Positions 49,184 to 58,774 are shown, counted from the first letter of the stretch. The stretch is DNA of 64,000 nt from Salinactinospora qingdaonensis (GCF_039539445.1 NZ_BAABDD010000009.1:1-64000); one strand, 5' to 3'. Program-made: numbers and translations. Notes: generated from the sequence alone by a model not told the origin.

Positions 49184-50545
49184 ATGGCGGCATCGACATT
49201 GGTTCCGCCACGCGGAGCGGGCGGGCGCCAAGAGGGGGCCAAAGCGTGGCCGGCGAGGCTGGGCTATCTGTCGCGGCGGTTGAACCGCCCCCTGACCTCG
49301 TACTACCTGCTCTTTGGCAGCAGTGCGCTGCTGGTCGCGCTCGGTCTGCTCATGGTGCTGTCGTCGTCGATGGTCGACTCCTACACCGAGACCGGCTCGG
49401 CTTTCTCGCTGTTTCGCAAACAGATCACGGCCGCGGCCATCGGCGTGCCACTGCTGTTGCTGGCCGCCCAGACCCCCACGAAGGTGTTCCGCGCCATCGG
49501 CTACCCGGCGATGCTGGTCTCGATCGCGCTGCTGGTCTTCACCTCGCTGCGCGGCCAGGAGTACTACGGCGCGACCCGCTGGCTGGAGATCGGCTGGCTG
49601 ACGATCCAGCCTTCGGAACCCGCCAAGCTGGCCTTCGCGCTGTGGGGCGCGACCGTGCTGGCCCGCAAGGAAGAACTCAACCAGTTGGTGGACTGGCGCC
49701 AACTGCTCATGCCGCTGCTGCCTGGATGCGGGGTGCTCGTCCTGCTCGTGCTGCTCGGCAGCGACTTGGGCACCACCTTCGTGCTGCTGGTGATCTTCTT
49801 GGCCCTGCTGTGGGTGATCGGCGCCCCCGGTCGGCTGTTCCTGGCCATGTTCGCCCTCGTGGCCGTTCTCGTGGCCATCATGGTCGGGGTCGAAGACTTC
49901 CGCGTCACTCGCCTCACCTCGTTCCTCAACCCGCAAGCCGACCCCTACGACGCCGGATTCCAGCTCATCCACGGCCTCTACGCGCTGGGCACCGGCGGCC
50001 TGCTCGGCGTGGGCATCGGCGGCAGCCGGGAGAAGTGGGGGTTCCTGCCCCACCCCGAGAGCGACTTCATCTTCGCCATCATCGGTGAGGAACTGGGGCT
50101 GATCGGCACCCTCCTCGTCGTCGGACTGTTCGGTCTTCTGGGCTACGCTGGGCTGCGCGTGGCGTCCCGGGTCAGGGAGCCGTTCCTGCGGCTGACCGCT
50201 GCCGCCTTGACGTCCTGGATCACGGTCCAGGCCGCAGTCAACATCGGTACGGTTATCGGAGTGCTACCCATCACCGGCATTCCCCTGCCGCTGGTATCAG
50301 CGGGCGGATCGTCGCTGATCCCCACGATGCTCGCGCTCGGCATCCTGCTGGCCATCGCCAAAAACGAGCCCGACGCACGCAAAGCCCTGGCCGCTCGCGG
50401 TCCCACCCGCACGCAAAGGGCCCTAAGCTGGCTGGGCCTGGACACCACTGGCCGAGGCGGCAGCAGCGCCAACACGACCACGAACCAGGCAACGAACAGA
50501 TCGCGTCCGACGCAGGTTCAAGCGAGGAGGAATCGGCGACGATGA
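49184..50545 (+). CDS. ftsW: Septal peptidoglycan polymerase FtsW
   Basis: FtsW is the SEDS-family glycosyltransferase that polymerises lipid II at the septum, as partner of FtsI. The 453-residue protein has about ten membrane helices, with TRWLEIGWLTIQPSEPAKLAF, GSDLGTTFVL (catalytic aspartate region), HPESDFIFAIIGEELGL and PLPLVSAGGSSLI. The C-terminal 60 residues are polar and probably disordered. GGAGGTGG lies just upstream of the ATG. Its stop overlaps murG in ATGA. Confidence 0.96.
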   Translation: MAASTLVPPRGAGGRQEGAKAWPARLGYLSRRLNRPLTSYYLLFGSSALLVALGLLMVLSSSMVDSYTETGSAFSLFRKQITAAAIGVPLLLLAAQTPTKVFRAIGYPAMLVSIALLVFTSLRGQEYYGATRWLEIGWLTIQPSEPAKLAFALWGATVLARKEELNQLVDWRQLLMPLLPGCGVLVLLVLLGSDLGTTFVLLVIFLALLWVIGAPGRLFLAMFALVAVLVAIMVGVEDFRVTRLTSFLNPQADPYDAGFQLIHGLYALGTGGLLGVGIGGSREKWGFLPHPESDFIFAIIGEELGLIGTLLVVGLFGLLGYAGLRVASRVREPFLRLTAAALTSWITVQAAVNIGTVIGVLPITGIPLPLVSAGGSSLIPTMLALGILLAIAKNEPDARKALAARGPTRTQRALSWLGLDTTGRGGSSANTTTNQATNRSRPTQVQARRNRRR

Positions 50546-51711
50546 GGGTAATCCTCGCCGGAGGTGGCACGGCCGGACATATCGAGCCCGCGCTCGCCCT
50601 AGCTGACGCGCTGCGGCGCCTCGACCGCGACACCGAGATCCTCTGTCTCGGTACAGAGCGCGGCTTGGAGAACCGGCTCGTCCCCAACCGGGGCTACGAA
50701 CTCGCCCACATCCCGGCTGTGCCCCTGCCCCGCAGGCTCACCCCCCAACTACTGACCGTTCCGGGCAAGCTCGCCAACGCCATCGGCGCCGCTTCCAGCC
50801 ACATCGACGCGCTGCGCGCCGACGTCTTAGTGGGCTTCGGCGGCTACGTCGCCACCCCCGGCTACCTGGCCGCCCGCAGGCGCCGCATCCCCATCGTCGT
50901 CCACGAGGCCAACCCCTTGCCCGGGCTGGCCAACCGGCTGGGCGCGCGGCTGACCACCCACGTCTTCACCGGCCACCCCCACGCCGACATCCGCAACGGC
51001 CGCTTCGTCGGCATCCCGCTGCGCGAGCAGATCTCCACGCTGAACCGGCTGGCCATGGGAGACAAAGCCCGGGCCCATTTCGGACTGCGCCCCGAACTGC
51101 CCACTCTGCTGATCTTCGGCGGCTCGCAAGGGGCGCAGGCGGTCAACGAGGCCGCCTTCGCCGCCAGCGACCACTTCCGCGACGCCGAGGTGCAGGTACT
51201 GCACGTTGTGGGCCCCAAGAACCTCAGCGAGCCCGAGGACCGCACCCGCGACGGTGTCCCCTACGTGTGCGTGCCCTACGTCGACCGTATGGACCTCGCC
51301 TACTCCGCCGCCGACATCGCCATGTGCCGTTCTGGCGCCATGACCTGCGCCGAGCTGACCGCTGTGGGGTTGCCGGCCGCGTTCGTCCCGCTGCCCATCG
51401 GCAATGGCGAACAGCGTCTCAACGCTGAGCCGATCGTCGATGCCGGCGGCGCCCTGATGGTCGCCAACTCCGAGCTGACCCCGCAGTGGATTCGCGACAC
51501 CCTGGTGCCGCTGATCACCGACACCGACCGCGTCGTCGCCATGTCCGAGGCCGCCACGCGCATGGGCCGGCGCGACGCCGATGAGGAACTCGCCCGTGAA
51601 GTCATGGCCATAGCTCGCGGCGAAACCCCAACCCCGGAGGTCCCCATCGACGACCCCGAGGAGGACTTGGCCGCCGGAGACCTCCCCGATGACGGCAAGG
51701 ACGAGCGATGA
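50542..51711 (+). CDS. murG: Lipid II synthase (N-acetylglucosaminyltransferase MurG)
   Basis: MurG adds GlcNAc to lipid I at the inner face of the membrane. The 389-residue GT-B protein shows the N-terminal LAGGGTAGHIEPALALADAL (GGTxGH loop), IVVHEANPLPGLANRL, LLIFGGSQGAQAVNEAA, CRSGAMTCAELTAVGLPAAFV and NGEQRLNAEPIVDAGGALM. GAGGAGG lies about nine bases upstream. It is coupled to ftsW before it and murC after it by four-base overlaps. Confidence 0.96.
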   Translation: MRVILAGGGTAGHIEPALALADALRRLDRDTEILCLGTERGLENRLVPNRGYELAHIPAVPLPRRLTPQLLTVPGKLANAIGAASSHIDALRADVLVGFGGYVATPGYLAARRRRIPIVVHEANPLPGLANRLGARLTTHVFTGHPHADIRNGRFVGIPLREQISTLNRLAMGDKARAHFGLRPELPTLLIFGGSQGAQAVNEAAFAASDHFRDAEVQVLHVVGPKNLSEPEDRTRDGVPYVCVPYVDRMDLAYSAADIAMCRSGAMTCAELTAVGLPAAFVPLPIGNGEQRLNAEPIVDAGGALMVANSELTPQWIRDTLVPLITDTDRVVAMSEAATRMGRRDADEELAREVMAIARGETPTPEVPIDDPEEDLAAGDLPDDGKDER

Positions 51712-53165
51712 GTCTGGTCGAACCGACCGATCCGGTCCCGGTGGAGCACCTGGGGCGGGTCCACCTCGTCGGTGTCGGCGGGGCCGGCATGTCGGGCATC
51801 GCCCGCATCCTGCTCCAGCGCGGCGTGGCCGTCTCCGGCAGCGACGCCCGCGACAGCGACACGCTGCGCTCCCTGGAGGATCTGGGAGCCAAGGTCCACA
51901 TCGGTCACGCTGCCGAAAACCTCGGTGACGTCGAGACGCTCGTCGTCTCCTCGGCCATCCGCGTCGACAACCCGGAGTTGGTCGAAGCCCGCCGGCGCGG
52001 CATCCGGATTCTGCCGCGTGCCGCAGCGCTGGGCGCGTTGCTGCTGGGCCGGCGCGGTGTGGCCGTGGCCGGCACCCACGGCAAGACCACCACCACCTGC
52101 ATGCTTACCGCGGTGCTCCAGCACGTCGAGGCTGATCCCGGCTACGTCATCGGAGGCCAGCTCGTCACCACCGGTGTGGGCGCCGACGCCGGCGCCGACG
52201 ACGTCATCGTCGTCGAGGCTGACGAGAGCGATGGTTCGTTTCTCATGCTGGCCCCCTCGCTGGCGGTGGTCACCAACGTCGAGGCCGACCACCTCGACAA
52301 CTACGGCGGCCTCGACGAGATCCACGACAAGTTCGCCGCTTTCGTCGACCGCGTCGCCGGTGCGCTGATCGTGGGCATCGACGACCCTGGCGCGCGGCGG
52401 GTGGCCGAGATCGCGCGCGAGCGTGGCCACCCCGTGCGCACCTTCGGTGAGTCGCCCCGGGCTGACTACCGCGTCAGTGCCATCACCGCCGAAGGGTTCA
52501 CCACGGCCTTCACCCTGACTCCGCCCGAGGGAGAGGCGCTCTCGTGCACCCTCGCCCTGCCCGGGCGCCACAACGCGCTCAACGCCGCCGCGGCCATAGC
52601 CGTCGCCGACGAGTTGGGCTACGACCCCGAGGTCGCGGTCCCCGGGCTCACCACCTTCACCGGCGCCGCCCGGCGCTTCGAGCTCAAGGGGGCCGCGCGG
52701 GGGGTGCGCGTCTACGACAGCTACGCCCACCACCCCACCGAGATCGAAGCCGACCTGCGTGCGGCGCGGGCGGCGCTGGACTCGACGCCGACCGGCCAAC
52801 GCGCGGGCACCGACACCACGGCCCCCGCCACCCCCGGCCGCGTCCTCGCGATGTTCCAACCCCACCTCTACAGCCGCACCCGGATCTTCGCGGCCGAGTT
52901 CGCCGAGGCGCTGACCCTGGCCGACGAGGTCCTCCTCCTGCCCATCTACGCCGCACGGGAAGATCCCGAGCCCGGTGTCACCACCGACCTCATCGCCGAG
53001 CGGATCGGCCACAAACGTGTGCATCCTCACACTGAAGCGGCAGCGGCCGTGGCCCAAGCCGCCACCCTGGCGCGCGAGGGCGACATCATCCTCACCATGG
53101 GGGCTGGTGACATCACCGAGCTCGGACCACGCATTGTCGCGGCACTGGAGGTGACCGCGGACTGA
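51708..53165 (+). CDS. murC: UDP-MurNAc: L-alanine ligase
   Basis: MurC adds the first residue of the stem peptide. The 485-residue protein shows HLVGVGGAGMSGIARILL, the P-loop VAGTHGKTTTTCMLTA (about 120), VVEADESDGSFL, TNVEADHLDNYGG, LPGRHNALNAAAAI, the late YDSYAHHPTEIEADLRAA and FQPHLYSRTRIF. Its start overlaps the murG stop. ftsQ follows after 82 bp. Confidence 0.97.
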   Translation: MSLVEPTDPVPVEHLGRVHLVGVGGAGMSGIARILLQRGVAVSGSDARDSDTLRSLEDLGAKVHIGHAAENLGDVETLVVSSAIRVDNPELVEARRRGIRILPRAAALGALLLGRRGVAVAGTHGKTTTTCMLTAVLQHVEADPGYVIGGQLVTTGVGADAGADDVIVVEADESDGSFLMLAPSLAVVTNVEADHLDNYGGLDEIHDKFAAFVDRVAGALIVGIDDPGARRVAEIARERGHPVRTFGESPRADYRVSAITAEGFTTAFTLTPPEGEALSCTLALPGRHNALNAAAAIAVADELGYDPEVAVPGLTTFTGAARRFELKGAARGVRVYDSYAHHPTEIEADLRAARAALDSTPTGQRAGTDTTAPATPGRVLAMFQPHLYSRTRIFAAEFAEALTLADEVLLLPIYAAREDPEPGVTTDLIAERIGHKRVHPHTEAAAAVAQAATLAREGDIILTMGAGDITELGPRIVAALEVTAD

Positions 53166-53247
53166 GCCCGGTGGGGCGCCACTGCCCCGGGGCACCGGGG
53201 GCGCCCACGGACACGCCGGCGGGCGCGGAGCCGATTGAGGGGGTGCG

Positions 53248-53991
53248 GTGCAGCCGTCAGCAACGACCGAGACCCACGGGAGCGACACCGGCGGCGCCAT
53301 CGTGCGCCGCCACCCCAACCCGTGGCAGGTCGCGTTCGTCACTCTTCTCACTGTCGGCGTCTTCGCCGTCGTCACCTGGGTGCTGTTGGGCTCGCGGCTG
53401 CTGGTCGTGCGCGAGGTTGCGGTGAGCGGCGTGTCCCGTATCGACGCCCCCGAGGTCGTCGCCGCCGTCGACGTGGCCACCGGCACCCCCCTGGCGCGGG
53501 TCGACACCAGCGCCGCCGCCGGCCGCGTCGAGCGGCTGCGGTTGGTCGAATCAGCCCAGGTTTCCCGTGGCTGGCCGGCTACGCTGCGGGTGCGGGTCAC
53601 CGAACGGAGACCGGTGCTCAGCATCGACGTCGGTGGGGGCTACCGCCTCGTCGACCATGACGGGGTGCGCGTGGCCGACGCCGAGCAGCGTCCCCAGAAG
53701 TACCCCTTGGTGCAGATCACGGGGGAGGCCAAGGGCAACCCTGCCATCGCCGCGACCGCCGCCGTCGTCGAGGGGCTTCCACCTGCGATCCTCGGCGAGG
53801 TAGCCACGATCCGCGCCACCGACCGCGAGCAGCTCACGCTCGAACTCGCCAGCGGGGCCACCGTGCTGTGGGGCGACGACACCCACATCCAGAGCAAGGC
53901 TCGTGCCCTGGAAATCTTGCTGCGTCACCACACACCTGAGGCGGGACGCCACTACGATGTCAGCACCCCCGAGGTCGCCGTCGTCAAGTGA
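53248..53991 (+). CDS. ftsQ: Cell division protein FtsQ
   Basis: The 247-residue bitopic protein has a cytoplasmic tail (1-26), a membrane helix (about 27-48), a POTRA domain beginning VVREVAVSGVSRIDAPEVV and a C-terminal beta domain with ERRPVLSIDVGGGYRLVDHDGV. FtsQ recruits FtsL and DivIC and holds the septal synthase in check. The GTG at 53248 has GAGGGGGT just upstream. Its position between murC and ftsZ is the standard one. Confidence 0.95.
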   Translation: MQPSATTETHGSDTGGAIVRRHPNPWQVAFVTLLTVGVFAVVTWVLLGSRLLVVREVAVSGVSRIDAPEVVAAVDVATGTPLARVDTSAAAGRVERLRLVESAQVSRGWPATLRVRVTERRPVLSIDVGGGYRLVDHDGVRVADAEQRPQKYPLVQITGEAKGNPAIAATAAVVEGLPPAILGEVATIRATDREQLTLELASGATVLWGDDTHIQSKARALEILLRHHTPEAGRHYDVSTPEVAVVK

Positions 53992-54095
53992 GGTCCGGCT
54001 GCGCGCGGGCGTGGCTACGTGCACCAGCCTTTCTTGCGATAATCGGTGGCGCGACGCGCCGAGAGCGCGCATCGCCTCCCTGGCCGACACGCCGA

Positions 54096-54128
54096 TAGTC
54101 TGAGGTCGTGCTGGTTGCTCGGTGGTAG
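54096..54128 (+). promoter_or_regulatory. Leaderless promoter with a possible six-residue leader peptide upstream of ftsZ
   Basis: TAGTCT (54096-54101), six bases, then GTG CTG GTT GCT CGG TGG TAG (54108-54128; peptide MLVARW). The spacing matches the leaderless genes in this window. It may be a transcription start with a tiny leader, or coincidence. Confidence 0.3.
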
Positions 54129-54163
54129 GCGCCCGTCTTACTGTCGATAACCACAAACTTCGG

Positions 54164-54194
54164 TTGACATAAGTGTTGGCAGGAATTGTGGATT
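54164..54194 (+). promoter_or_regulatory. Putative ftsZ promoter
   Basis: TTGACA at 54164-54169 is a perfect -35 hexamer. Possible -10 boxes, TTGTGG (54186-54191) or TGGATT (54189-54194), are 16 or 19 bp away and poor. The AT-rich setting supports a promoter. Confidence 0.45.
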
Positions 54195-54397
54195 CGACAT
54201 TGGCGGGGCGCGCGCGAGCCGGTTGCGCAGTCGCGGAACCGCTACCCCAAGGCCCCTGACCACGGTCATGGGACCGTAATCAGCGCACGAGAAGAACCGG
54301 ACAGCTAAGCGGCCGGGACACCGGTGGTGACGCAGTGGCGTTTCCCACCCGGAGACCATGGCACCCTGGCAAGGAGCGAGCGGAAAGGCCCCTCGTC

Positions 54398-55849
54398 GTG
54401 GCAGCACCGCAGAACTACCTCGCGGTCATCAAGGTCGTCGGTATCGGCGGCGGTGGCGTCAATGCCGTCAACCGCATGATCGAGGAGGGACTCAAGGGCG
54501 TCGAGTTCATCGCCATCAACACCGACGCTCAGGCGCTGCTGATGAGTGATGCCGACGTCAAACTCGACGTCGGGCGAGAACTGACGCGCGGGCTCGGCGC
54601 CGGCGCCGACCCCGACGTCGGCCGCAAGGCGGCCGAGGATCACCGCGAGGAAATCGAAGAGGTCCTCAAAGGCGCCGACATGGTGTTTGTGACCGCCGGC
54701 GAGGGCGGTGGCACCGGTACGGGCGGCGCCCCTGTGGTCGCCGATATCGCCCGCTCGCTGGGCGCCCTCACGATCGGCGTGGTCACGCGCCCATTCGGCT
54801 TTGAAGGCAAGCGCCGCGCGACCCAAGCCGAATCCGGCATCGCCATGCTGCGCGAAGAGGTCGACACCCTCATCGTCATCCCCAACGACCGCCTGCTGTC
54901 GATCTCGGACCGTCAGGTCAGCGTCCTCGATGCGTTCAAGGCCGCCGACCAGGTGCTGCTTTCCGGTGTGCAGGGCATCACCGATCTCATCACCACGCCA
55001 GGGCTGATCAACCTCGACTTCGCCGACGTCAAGTCGGTTATGTCGGGTGCGGGGTCAGCGCTGATGGGGATCGGTTCGGCGCGGGGGGACGACCGTGCCG
55101 TGGCAGCCGCGGAGATGGCGATCTCCTCACCCTTGCTGGAAGCCAGCATCGACGGGGCCCATGGCGTCCTGCTCTCCATCCAAGGCGGCTCCGATCTGGG
55201 GCTGTTCGAGATCAACGAGGCCGCCCAACTTGTGGCGAACTCGGCGGCGCCCGAAGCCAACATCATCTTCGGCGCTGTCATCGACGACGCTTTGGGCGAC
55301 GAGGTGCGCGTGACCGTCATCGCCGCCGGCTTCGACGAACCCGCCACCGAGACCGTGCCCCCACCCCACGTGTCGGCCACCGCGCCCACGAGCCCGCCGG
55401 CCGCCCAACCCAGCGCGCCCCAGACGCCGCCGCGGGCTGAGCGGCCGGTCCAACCGGCACCCGAGGTTCCCGCTTCCGCCGAGCCGCGGTCCCGGCAGGA
55501 GCCGCGGACCGCCCTTTCCCGCGAGGAGGCCCAGCCAGAGCCGGAGGCGCGGCCTGCCAGCGCCGCAGCGTCCTCGGCGCCCGCGGCGGCCGACTCCGAC
55601 AGCGGCGAGGAGACCGATGAGGAGGCCACCGCCGCGGCGGCCGAGGCCGAATCCGATGAGGAGGCCGGTGGCGACGACGAGCGCTACCAGCCGCGCAACA
55701 TCCGCGCCGTGGGCGACAGCGGTTACGGCACGAGGCGGCGTACCGGCACTGATAGCCCCTTCTCCCGCTCTGGCGAGGTTCCCACACCGCGGCGCCGCGT
55801 CGTTTTCGAGGATGGCGACGACCTGGACGTCCCGGATTTTCTTAAATAA
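54398..55849 (+). CDS. ftsZ: Cell division GTPase FtsZ
   Basis: FtsZ polymerises into the Z-ring. The 483-residue protein shows IGGGGVNAVNRMI, the tubulin signature GEGGGTGTGGAPVVA (about 103-117), TRPFGFEGKRR, the T7 loop NLDFADVKSVMSGAG and a globular core ending near 315. A long acidic Ala/Pro/Glu-rich linker of about 150 residues follows. The chain ends with the conserved tail DDLDVPDFLK, which binds SepF. The GTG at 54398 has GGAAAGG nine bases upstream and gives the usual N-terminus. Confidence 0.97.
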   Translation: MAAPQNYLAVIKVVGIGGGGVNAVNRMIEEGLKGVEFIAINTDAQALLMSDADVKLDVGRELTRGLGAGADPDVGRKAAEDHREEIEEVLKGADMVFVTAGEGGGTGTGGAPVVADIARSLGALTIGVVTRPFGFEGKRRATQAESGIAMLREEVDTLIVIPNDRLLSISDRQVSVLDAFKAADQVLLSGVQGITDLITTPGLINLDFADVKSVMSGAGSALMGIGSARGDDRAVAAAEMAISSPLLEASIDGAHGVLLSIQGGSDLGLFEINEAAQLVANSAAPEANIIFGAVIDDALGDEVRVTVIAAGFDEPATETVPPPHVSATAPTSPPAAQPSAPQTPPRAERPVQPAPEVPASAEPRSRQEPRTALSREEAQPEPEARPASAAASSAPAAADSDSGEETDEEATAAAAEAESDEEAGGDDERYQPRNIRAVGDSGYGTRRRTGTDSPFSRSGEVPTPRRRVVFEDGDDLDVPDFLK

Positions 55850-56294
55850 TCCGGTTGGGCGAGCCAGCCCGCGGCGGCTTTGTCAGGGGCACGGCGACCG
55901 CGGCGCGCCACGGTCGGTTGCCCTGGCCACGTGGCCTCTCACGGGCCGCAGCCGCGTCGCGTTCCCGCTTGCCCCACCTCTCGAACGCTTGTACCTTGCT
56001 GCTGAATCGGCGGCGGGAACCGCACCGTCGCAGCGTCGCCAGCCGGGCGCATACCCGCGGTCTACGCTGGGGCCGTTGGTCCGGAGTCGACTCGACAACG
56101 GCCCGTGAAGCCAGAAAACCTCAGTCTCTCGGGCGGGCGCGGGCGTAGCCCCCTTGCCGCCCCAAGCCGAAAAACAACGGCGGGGTGGGCGGTCGCGCCG
56201 GCGAGGTTCATTCGGGCGAGTGCCGATGGCCGCTTCGCCGGGAGCGCCGCCCGTATCCGTCCATGTCCCCCTCTCGGAGGAACATCCTCAGACC
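55850..56294. other. Gap between ftsZ and pgeF
   Basis: No gene or strong terminator is evident in these 445 bp. Open frames that extend pgeF upstream (starts at 56154 and 56226) have no homology-like sequence. A GGAGG at 56276-56280 lies 14 bases before the chosen pgeF start. Confidence 0.4.
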
Positions 56295-57020
56295 ATGAGC
56301 GCCGTTTTCACGTTGGGACCAGGCGTGCGCGCCAGCTTCACCGACCGCTACGAGGGGGGTCGCAGCCTGGGCTCGTATGCGGCTCTGAACTTGGGGTTGG
56401 GCGTGGGCGACGATCCCGAGGCCGTCATCGAGAACCGTAAGATCGCCGCTGCCGCCCGCGGTATCGACGCCAGCCGGGTGGTGTGGATGAACCAAGTGCA
56501 CGGCCGCGACGTCGCCGTTGTTACCGAGCCCGGTAACGCCGGGCGCGTCGATGCGGTTGTGACCACCCAACGCGATCTCGTGTTGGCCGCTATGGCTGCC
56601 GACTGTCTGCCCATTCTGGCTGCCGACGCCGGCGCCGGCGTGGTGGGTGCCGCGCACGCGGGCCGCGCCGGCATGCTCGCCGGCGTCGCTTCGGCGCTGG
56701 TGGAGGAGATGGTGCGCAATGGCGCCGATCCGGCGGCTACCGTTGCTGTGCTGGGGCCTGCCGTCTGCGGTGGCTGCTATGAGGTCCCCGATCACATGTG
56801 GCGGGAGGCCGTTACTGTCGTAGCTGAGGCGGGATGCCGGACGCACCGGGGCAGTTCGGGGATCGATCTTCGGGCCGCGGTGACCGTACAACTCCAGCAG
56901 GCCGGAATCGGCCAAATCCGTTCCGATGAGCGCTGTACCTTCGAGACTCCGGAGTTGTTCTCCCACCGGCGTGATGCACCGACCGGCCGGTTTGCCGGCT
57001 ACGTCTGGCAGTCTTCTTAG
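56295..57020 (+). CDS. pgeF: YlmD/PgeF-type multicopper-oxidase-like (laccase domain) protein
   Basis: The 241-residue protein shows FTDRYEGGRSLGSYAALNLG, VVWMNQVHGRDVAVV, MAADCLPILAAD and GAAHAGRAGMLAGVASALV. Its metal ligands are the histidine of QVHG, the cysteine of ADCLP and the histidine of AAHAG. Relatives have purine nucleoside phosphorylase/deaminase activity, and PgeF edits misincorporated amino acids in peptidoglycan precursors in E. coli. That function would suit this dcw location. The ATG at 56295 is preferred. The start at 56226 would add 23 residues. Confidence 0.92.
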   Translation: MSAVFTLGPGVRASFTDRYEGGRSLGSYAALNLGLGVGDDPEAVIENRKIAAAARGIDASRVVWMNQVHGRDVAVVTEPGNAGRVDAVVTTQRDLVLAAMAADCLPILAADAGAGVVGAAHAGRAGMLAGVASALVEEMVRNGADPAATVAVLGPAVCGGCYEVPDHMWREAVTVVAEAGCRTHRGSSGIDLRAAVTVQLQQAGIGQIRSDERCTFETPELFSHRRDAPTGRFAGYVWQSS

Positions 57021-57041
57021 ATGGCACGGGGGAGCGCGAAT

Positions 57042-57770
57042 ATGGCAGAAACCGTGAGTGAGCGGGCCAAAGAGGTCACCGCCAATATCGAATCCGCGCG
57101 TCACCGCATTGCTGCGGCGTGTACCGCAGCCGGGCGCTCTGTCACCGATGTGACCATCGTCGCGGTTACGAAGACCTATCCGGCCTCCGACGTGCGCCTG
57201 CTCGCCGAGGCCGGCATCACCGAAGTCGCCGAGAACCGTGACCAGGAGGCCGGTGACAAGGCCGAGCAGTGCCGTGATCTGGATCTGACATGGCATTTCG
57301 TGGGTCAACTCCAGACCAACAAGGCACGTTCGGTGGCTCGGTACGCCGATGTCGTCCATTCGGTGGACCGGGGCAAGCTCGTCCGGGCCCTGGGAGCCGG
57401 TGCTCGCCTCCACGGACGGGAAATCACGTCTTTGGTGCAGGTCAACTTAGATCCTGCTTCCGCAGAGGGGGTATTGGGTCCGCGTGGCGGCGCCGATCCC
57501 CGTGACGTCCTCGACGTCGCTGGCGCCATCGAGGATGAGGAGGGGCTCGTTTTGGGCGGGGTTATGGCTGTGGCTCCCCGCACGGGTGACCCCGCAGCCG
57601 CGTTCGGCCGCCTAGCCGCGGTCGCTGAGCGGGTCCGCGATCGTTACCCTCAGGCCACGATGATCTCTGCGGGCATGAGTGGCGACCTCGAAGCTGCCAT
57701 CGCGAGAGGCGCGACACACCTCCGACTCGGCACGGCGTTGCTAGGCGAGCGCAAGGTGATCGTGGGGTAA
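57042..57770 (+). CDS. yggS: YggS-family pyridoxal phosphate homeostasis protein
   Basis: The 242-residue single-domain TIM barrel binds PLP through Lys 44 in IVAVTKTYP. It also shows ENRDQEAGDKAE, WHFVGQLQTNKAR, VHSVDR, GVMAVAP and ISAGMSGDLEAAIARGATHLRLGTAL. The family controls free PLP rather than catalysing a known reaction. GGGGGAG lies about nine bases before the ATG at 57042. It regularly sits between ftsZ and sepF in Gram-positive bacteria. Confidence 0.94.
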   Translation: MAETVSERAKEVTANIESARHRIAAACTAAGRSVTDVTIVAVTKTYPASDVRLLAEAGITEVAENRDQEAGDKAEQCRDLDLTWHFVGQLQTNKARSVARYADVVHSVDRGKLVRALGAGARLHGREITSLVQVNLDPASAEGVLGPRGGADPRDVLDVAGAIEDEEGLVLGGVMAVAPRTGDPAAAFGRLAAVAERVRDRYPQATMISAGMSGDLEAAIARGATHLRLGTALLGERKVIVG

Positions 57771-57888
57771 TGTCCCCACATAGACCTTGGCGCCCATCTG
57801 TCGAGTTCGGTTACGAGGGCGGGTACGGGCAGGAGCCAGTGGTGAGTCATCTGCGGTGCAGCACCACAGGGACGACGGAGGACAAGAG

Positions 57889-58425
57889 ATGGCCGGCGCG
57901 ATGCGCAAGATGGCGGTCTACCTCGGCCTCGTGGAGGACGACCGTTACGATCACCGCTATGCGGACGAATATGATGACTTCGATGACTTCGATGAAGGCG
58001 TCGAGGGTGCCGAGGAGCGGCACGACCGTAACCTCGGGCCGAGTGGTGACGATCTACGTGGCGACCCCGTAGCGGATGCGGGCGATCACCCGATGTCTCC
58101 CGGAGAGCGACCTGGTGCCCCCTCCTCTGCTCCCATGACCGCGGATCTCGCGCGAATCATCACACTGCATCCTCGGACCTATAACGAAGCGCGTACTATC
58201 GGAGAGCACTTCCGAGAAGGTATACCTGTGATCATGAACCTCACCGAGATGGTCGACAGCGACGCCAAGCGTCTGGTCGACTTCGCGGCGGGGCTCATCT
58301 TCGGGCTGCGTGGCAGCATCGATCGCGTCACCAACAAGGTGTTCCTGCTGTCCCCAGCTAATGTTGAGGTGACCGCTGAAGACAAAGCACGGATCGCTGA
58401 GCGAGGGTTCTTCAATCAAAGTTAG
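57889..58425 (+). CDS. sepF: Cell division protein SepF
   Basis: SepF tethers FtsZ to the membrane in actinobacteria, which lack FtsA. The 178-residue protein has a short amphipathic N-terminus (MAGAMRKMAVYLGLVEDD), an Asp/Glu-rich linker (about 18-75) and the SepF core with IITLHPRTYNEARTIGEHFREG, MNLTEMVDSDAKRLVDFAAGLIFG and NKVFLLSPANVEV. GGAGGA lies about ten bases upstream of the ATG. Its ligand, the FtsZ tail, is encoded 2 kb upstream. Confidence 0.96.
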   Translation: MAGAMRKMAVYLGLVEDDRYDHRYADEYDDFDDFDEGVEGAEERHDRNLGPSGDDLRGDPVADAGDHPMSPGERPGAPSSAPMTADLARIITLHPRTYNEARTIGEHFREGIPVIMNLTEMVDSDAKRLVDFAAGLIFGLRGSIDRVTNKVFLLSPANVEVTAEDKARIAERGFFNQS

Positions 58426-58467
58426 ATCATCACGACAGATGTCCAGTGAGCGGGCCGGGGAACGACT

Positions 58468-58761
58468 GTGAGTATCGTGCAGAACATACTCATCACCATC
58501 TTGTACCTCTTCATGTTGGTACTGATCGGACGCCTTGTCTTCGAGCTCGTCCAGTCATTCGCGCGGTCCTGGCGACCGACTGGATTCGTGTTGGTGCTGG
58601 CCGAAACGACGTACACGATCACCGACCCGCCCCTGAGGTTCCTGCGGCGCTTCATCAAGCCCGTGCGCCTGGGAAGCGTGGCGCTGGATCTGAGCTTCAC
58701 CGTCCTCTTCCTGGTGGTGGTGATCCTCATCCAGGTCGTGGCCTCGATCCCGGCCGCCTAG
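58468..58761 (+). CDS. yggT: YggT-family membrane protein
   Basis: The 97-residue protein has two membrane helices (about 5-30 and 72-93) around the YggT motif, TITDPPLRFLRRFIKPVRLGSVALDLS with its PP and RRF elements. In actinomycetes it lies between sepF and divIVA, and it is thought to take part in division or polar growth, though its role is unproven. The GTG at 58468 has only a weak Shine-Dalgarno. Confidence 0.93.
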   Translation: MSIVQNILITILYLFMLVLIGRLVFELVQSFARSWRPTGFVLVLAETTYTITDPPLRFLRRFIKPVRLGSVALDLSFTVLFLVVVILIQVVASIPAA

Positions 58762-58774
58762 CAGCGCCACAATG

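Larger units (their letters stand above)
53992..54397. other. ftsZ upstream region
   Basis: The 406-bp region probably carries more than one ftsZ promoter. It holds a TAGTCT-N6-GTG leaderless arrangement with a six-codon frame (54096-54128) and a TTGACA with a possible -10 (54164-54194). A locally AT-rich patch spans 54135-54200. No other gene is visible. Confidence 0.6.
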
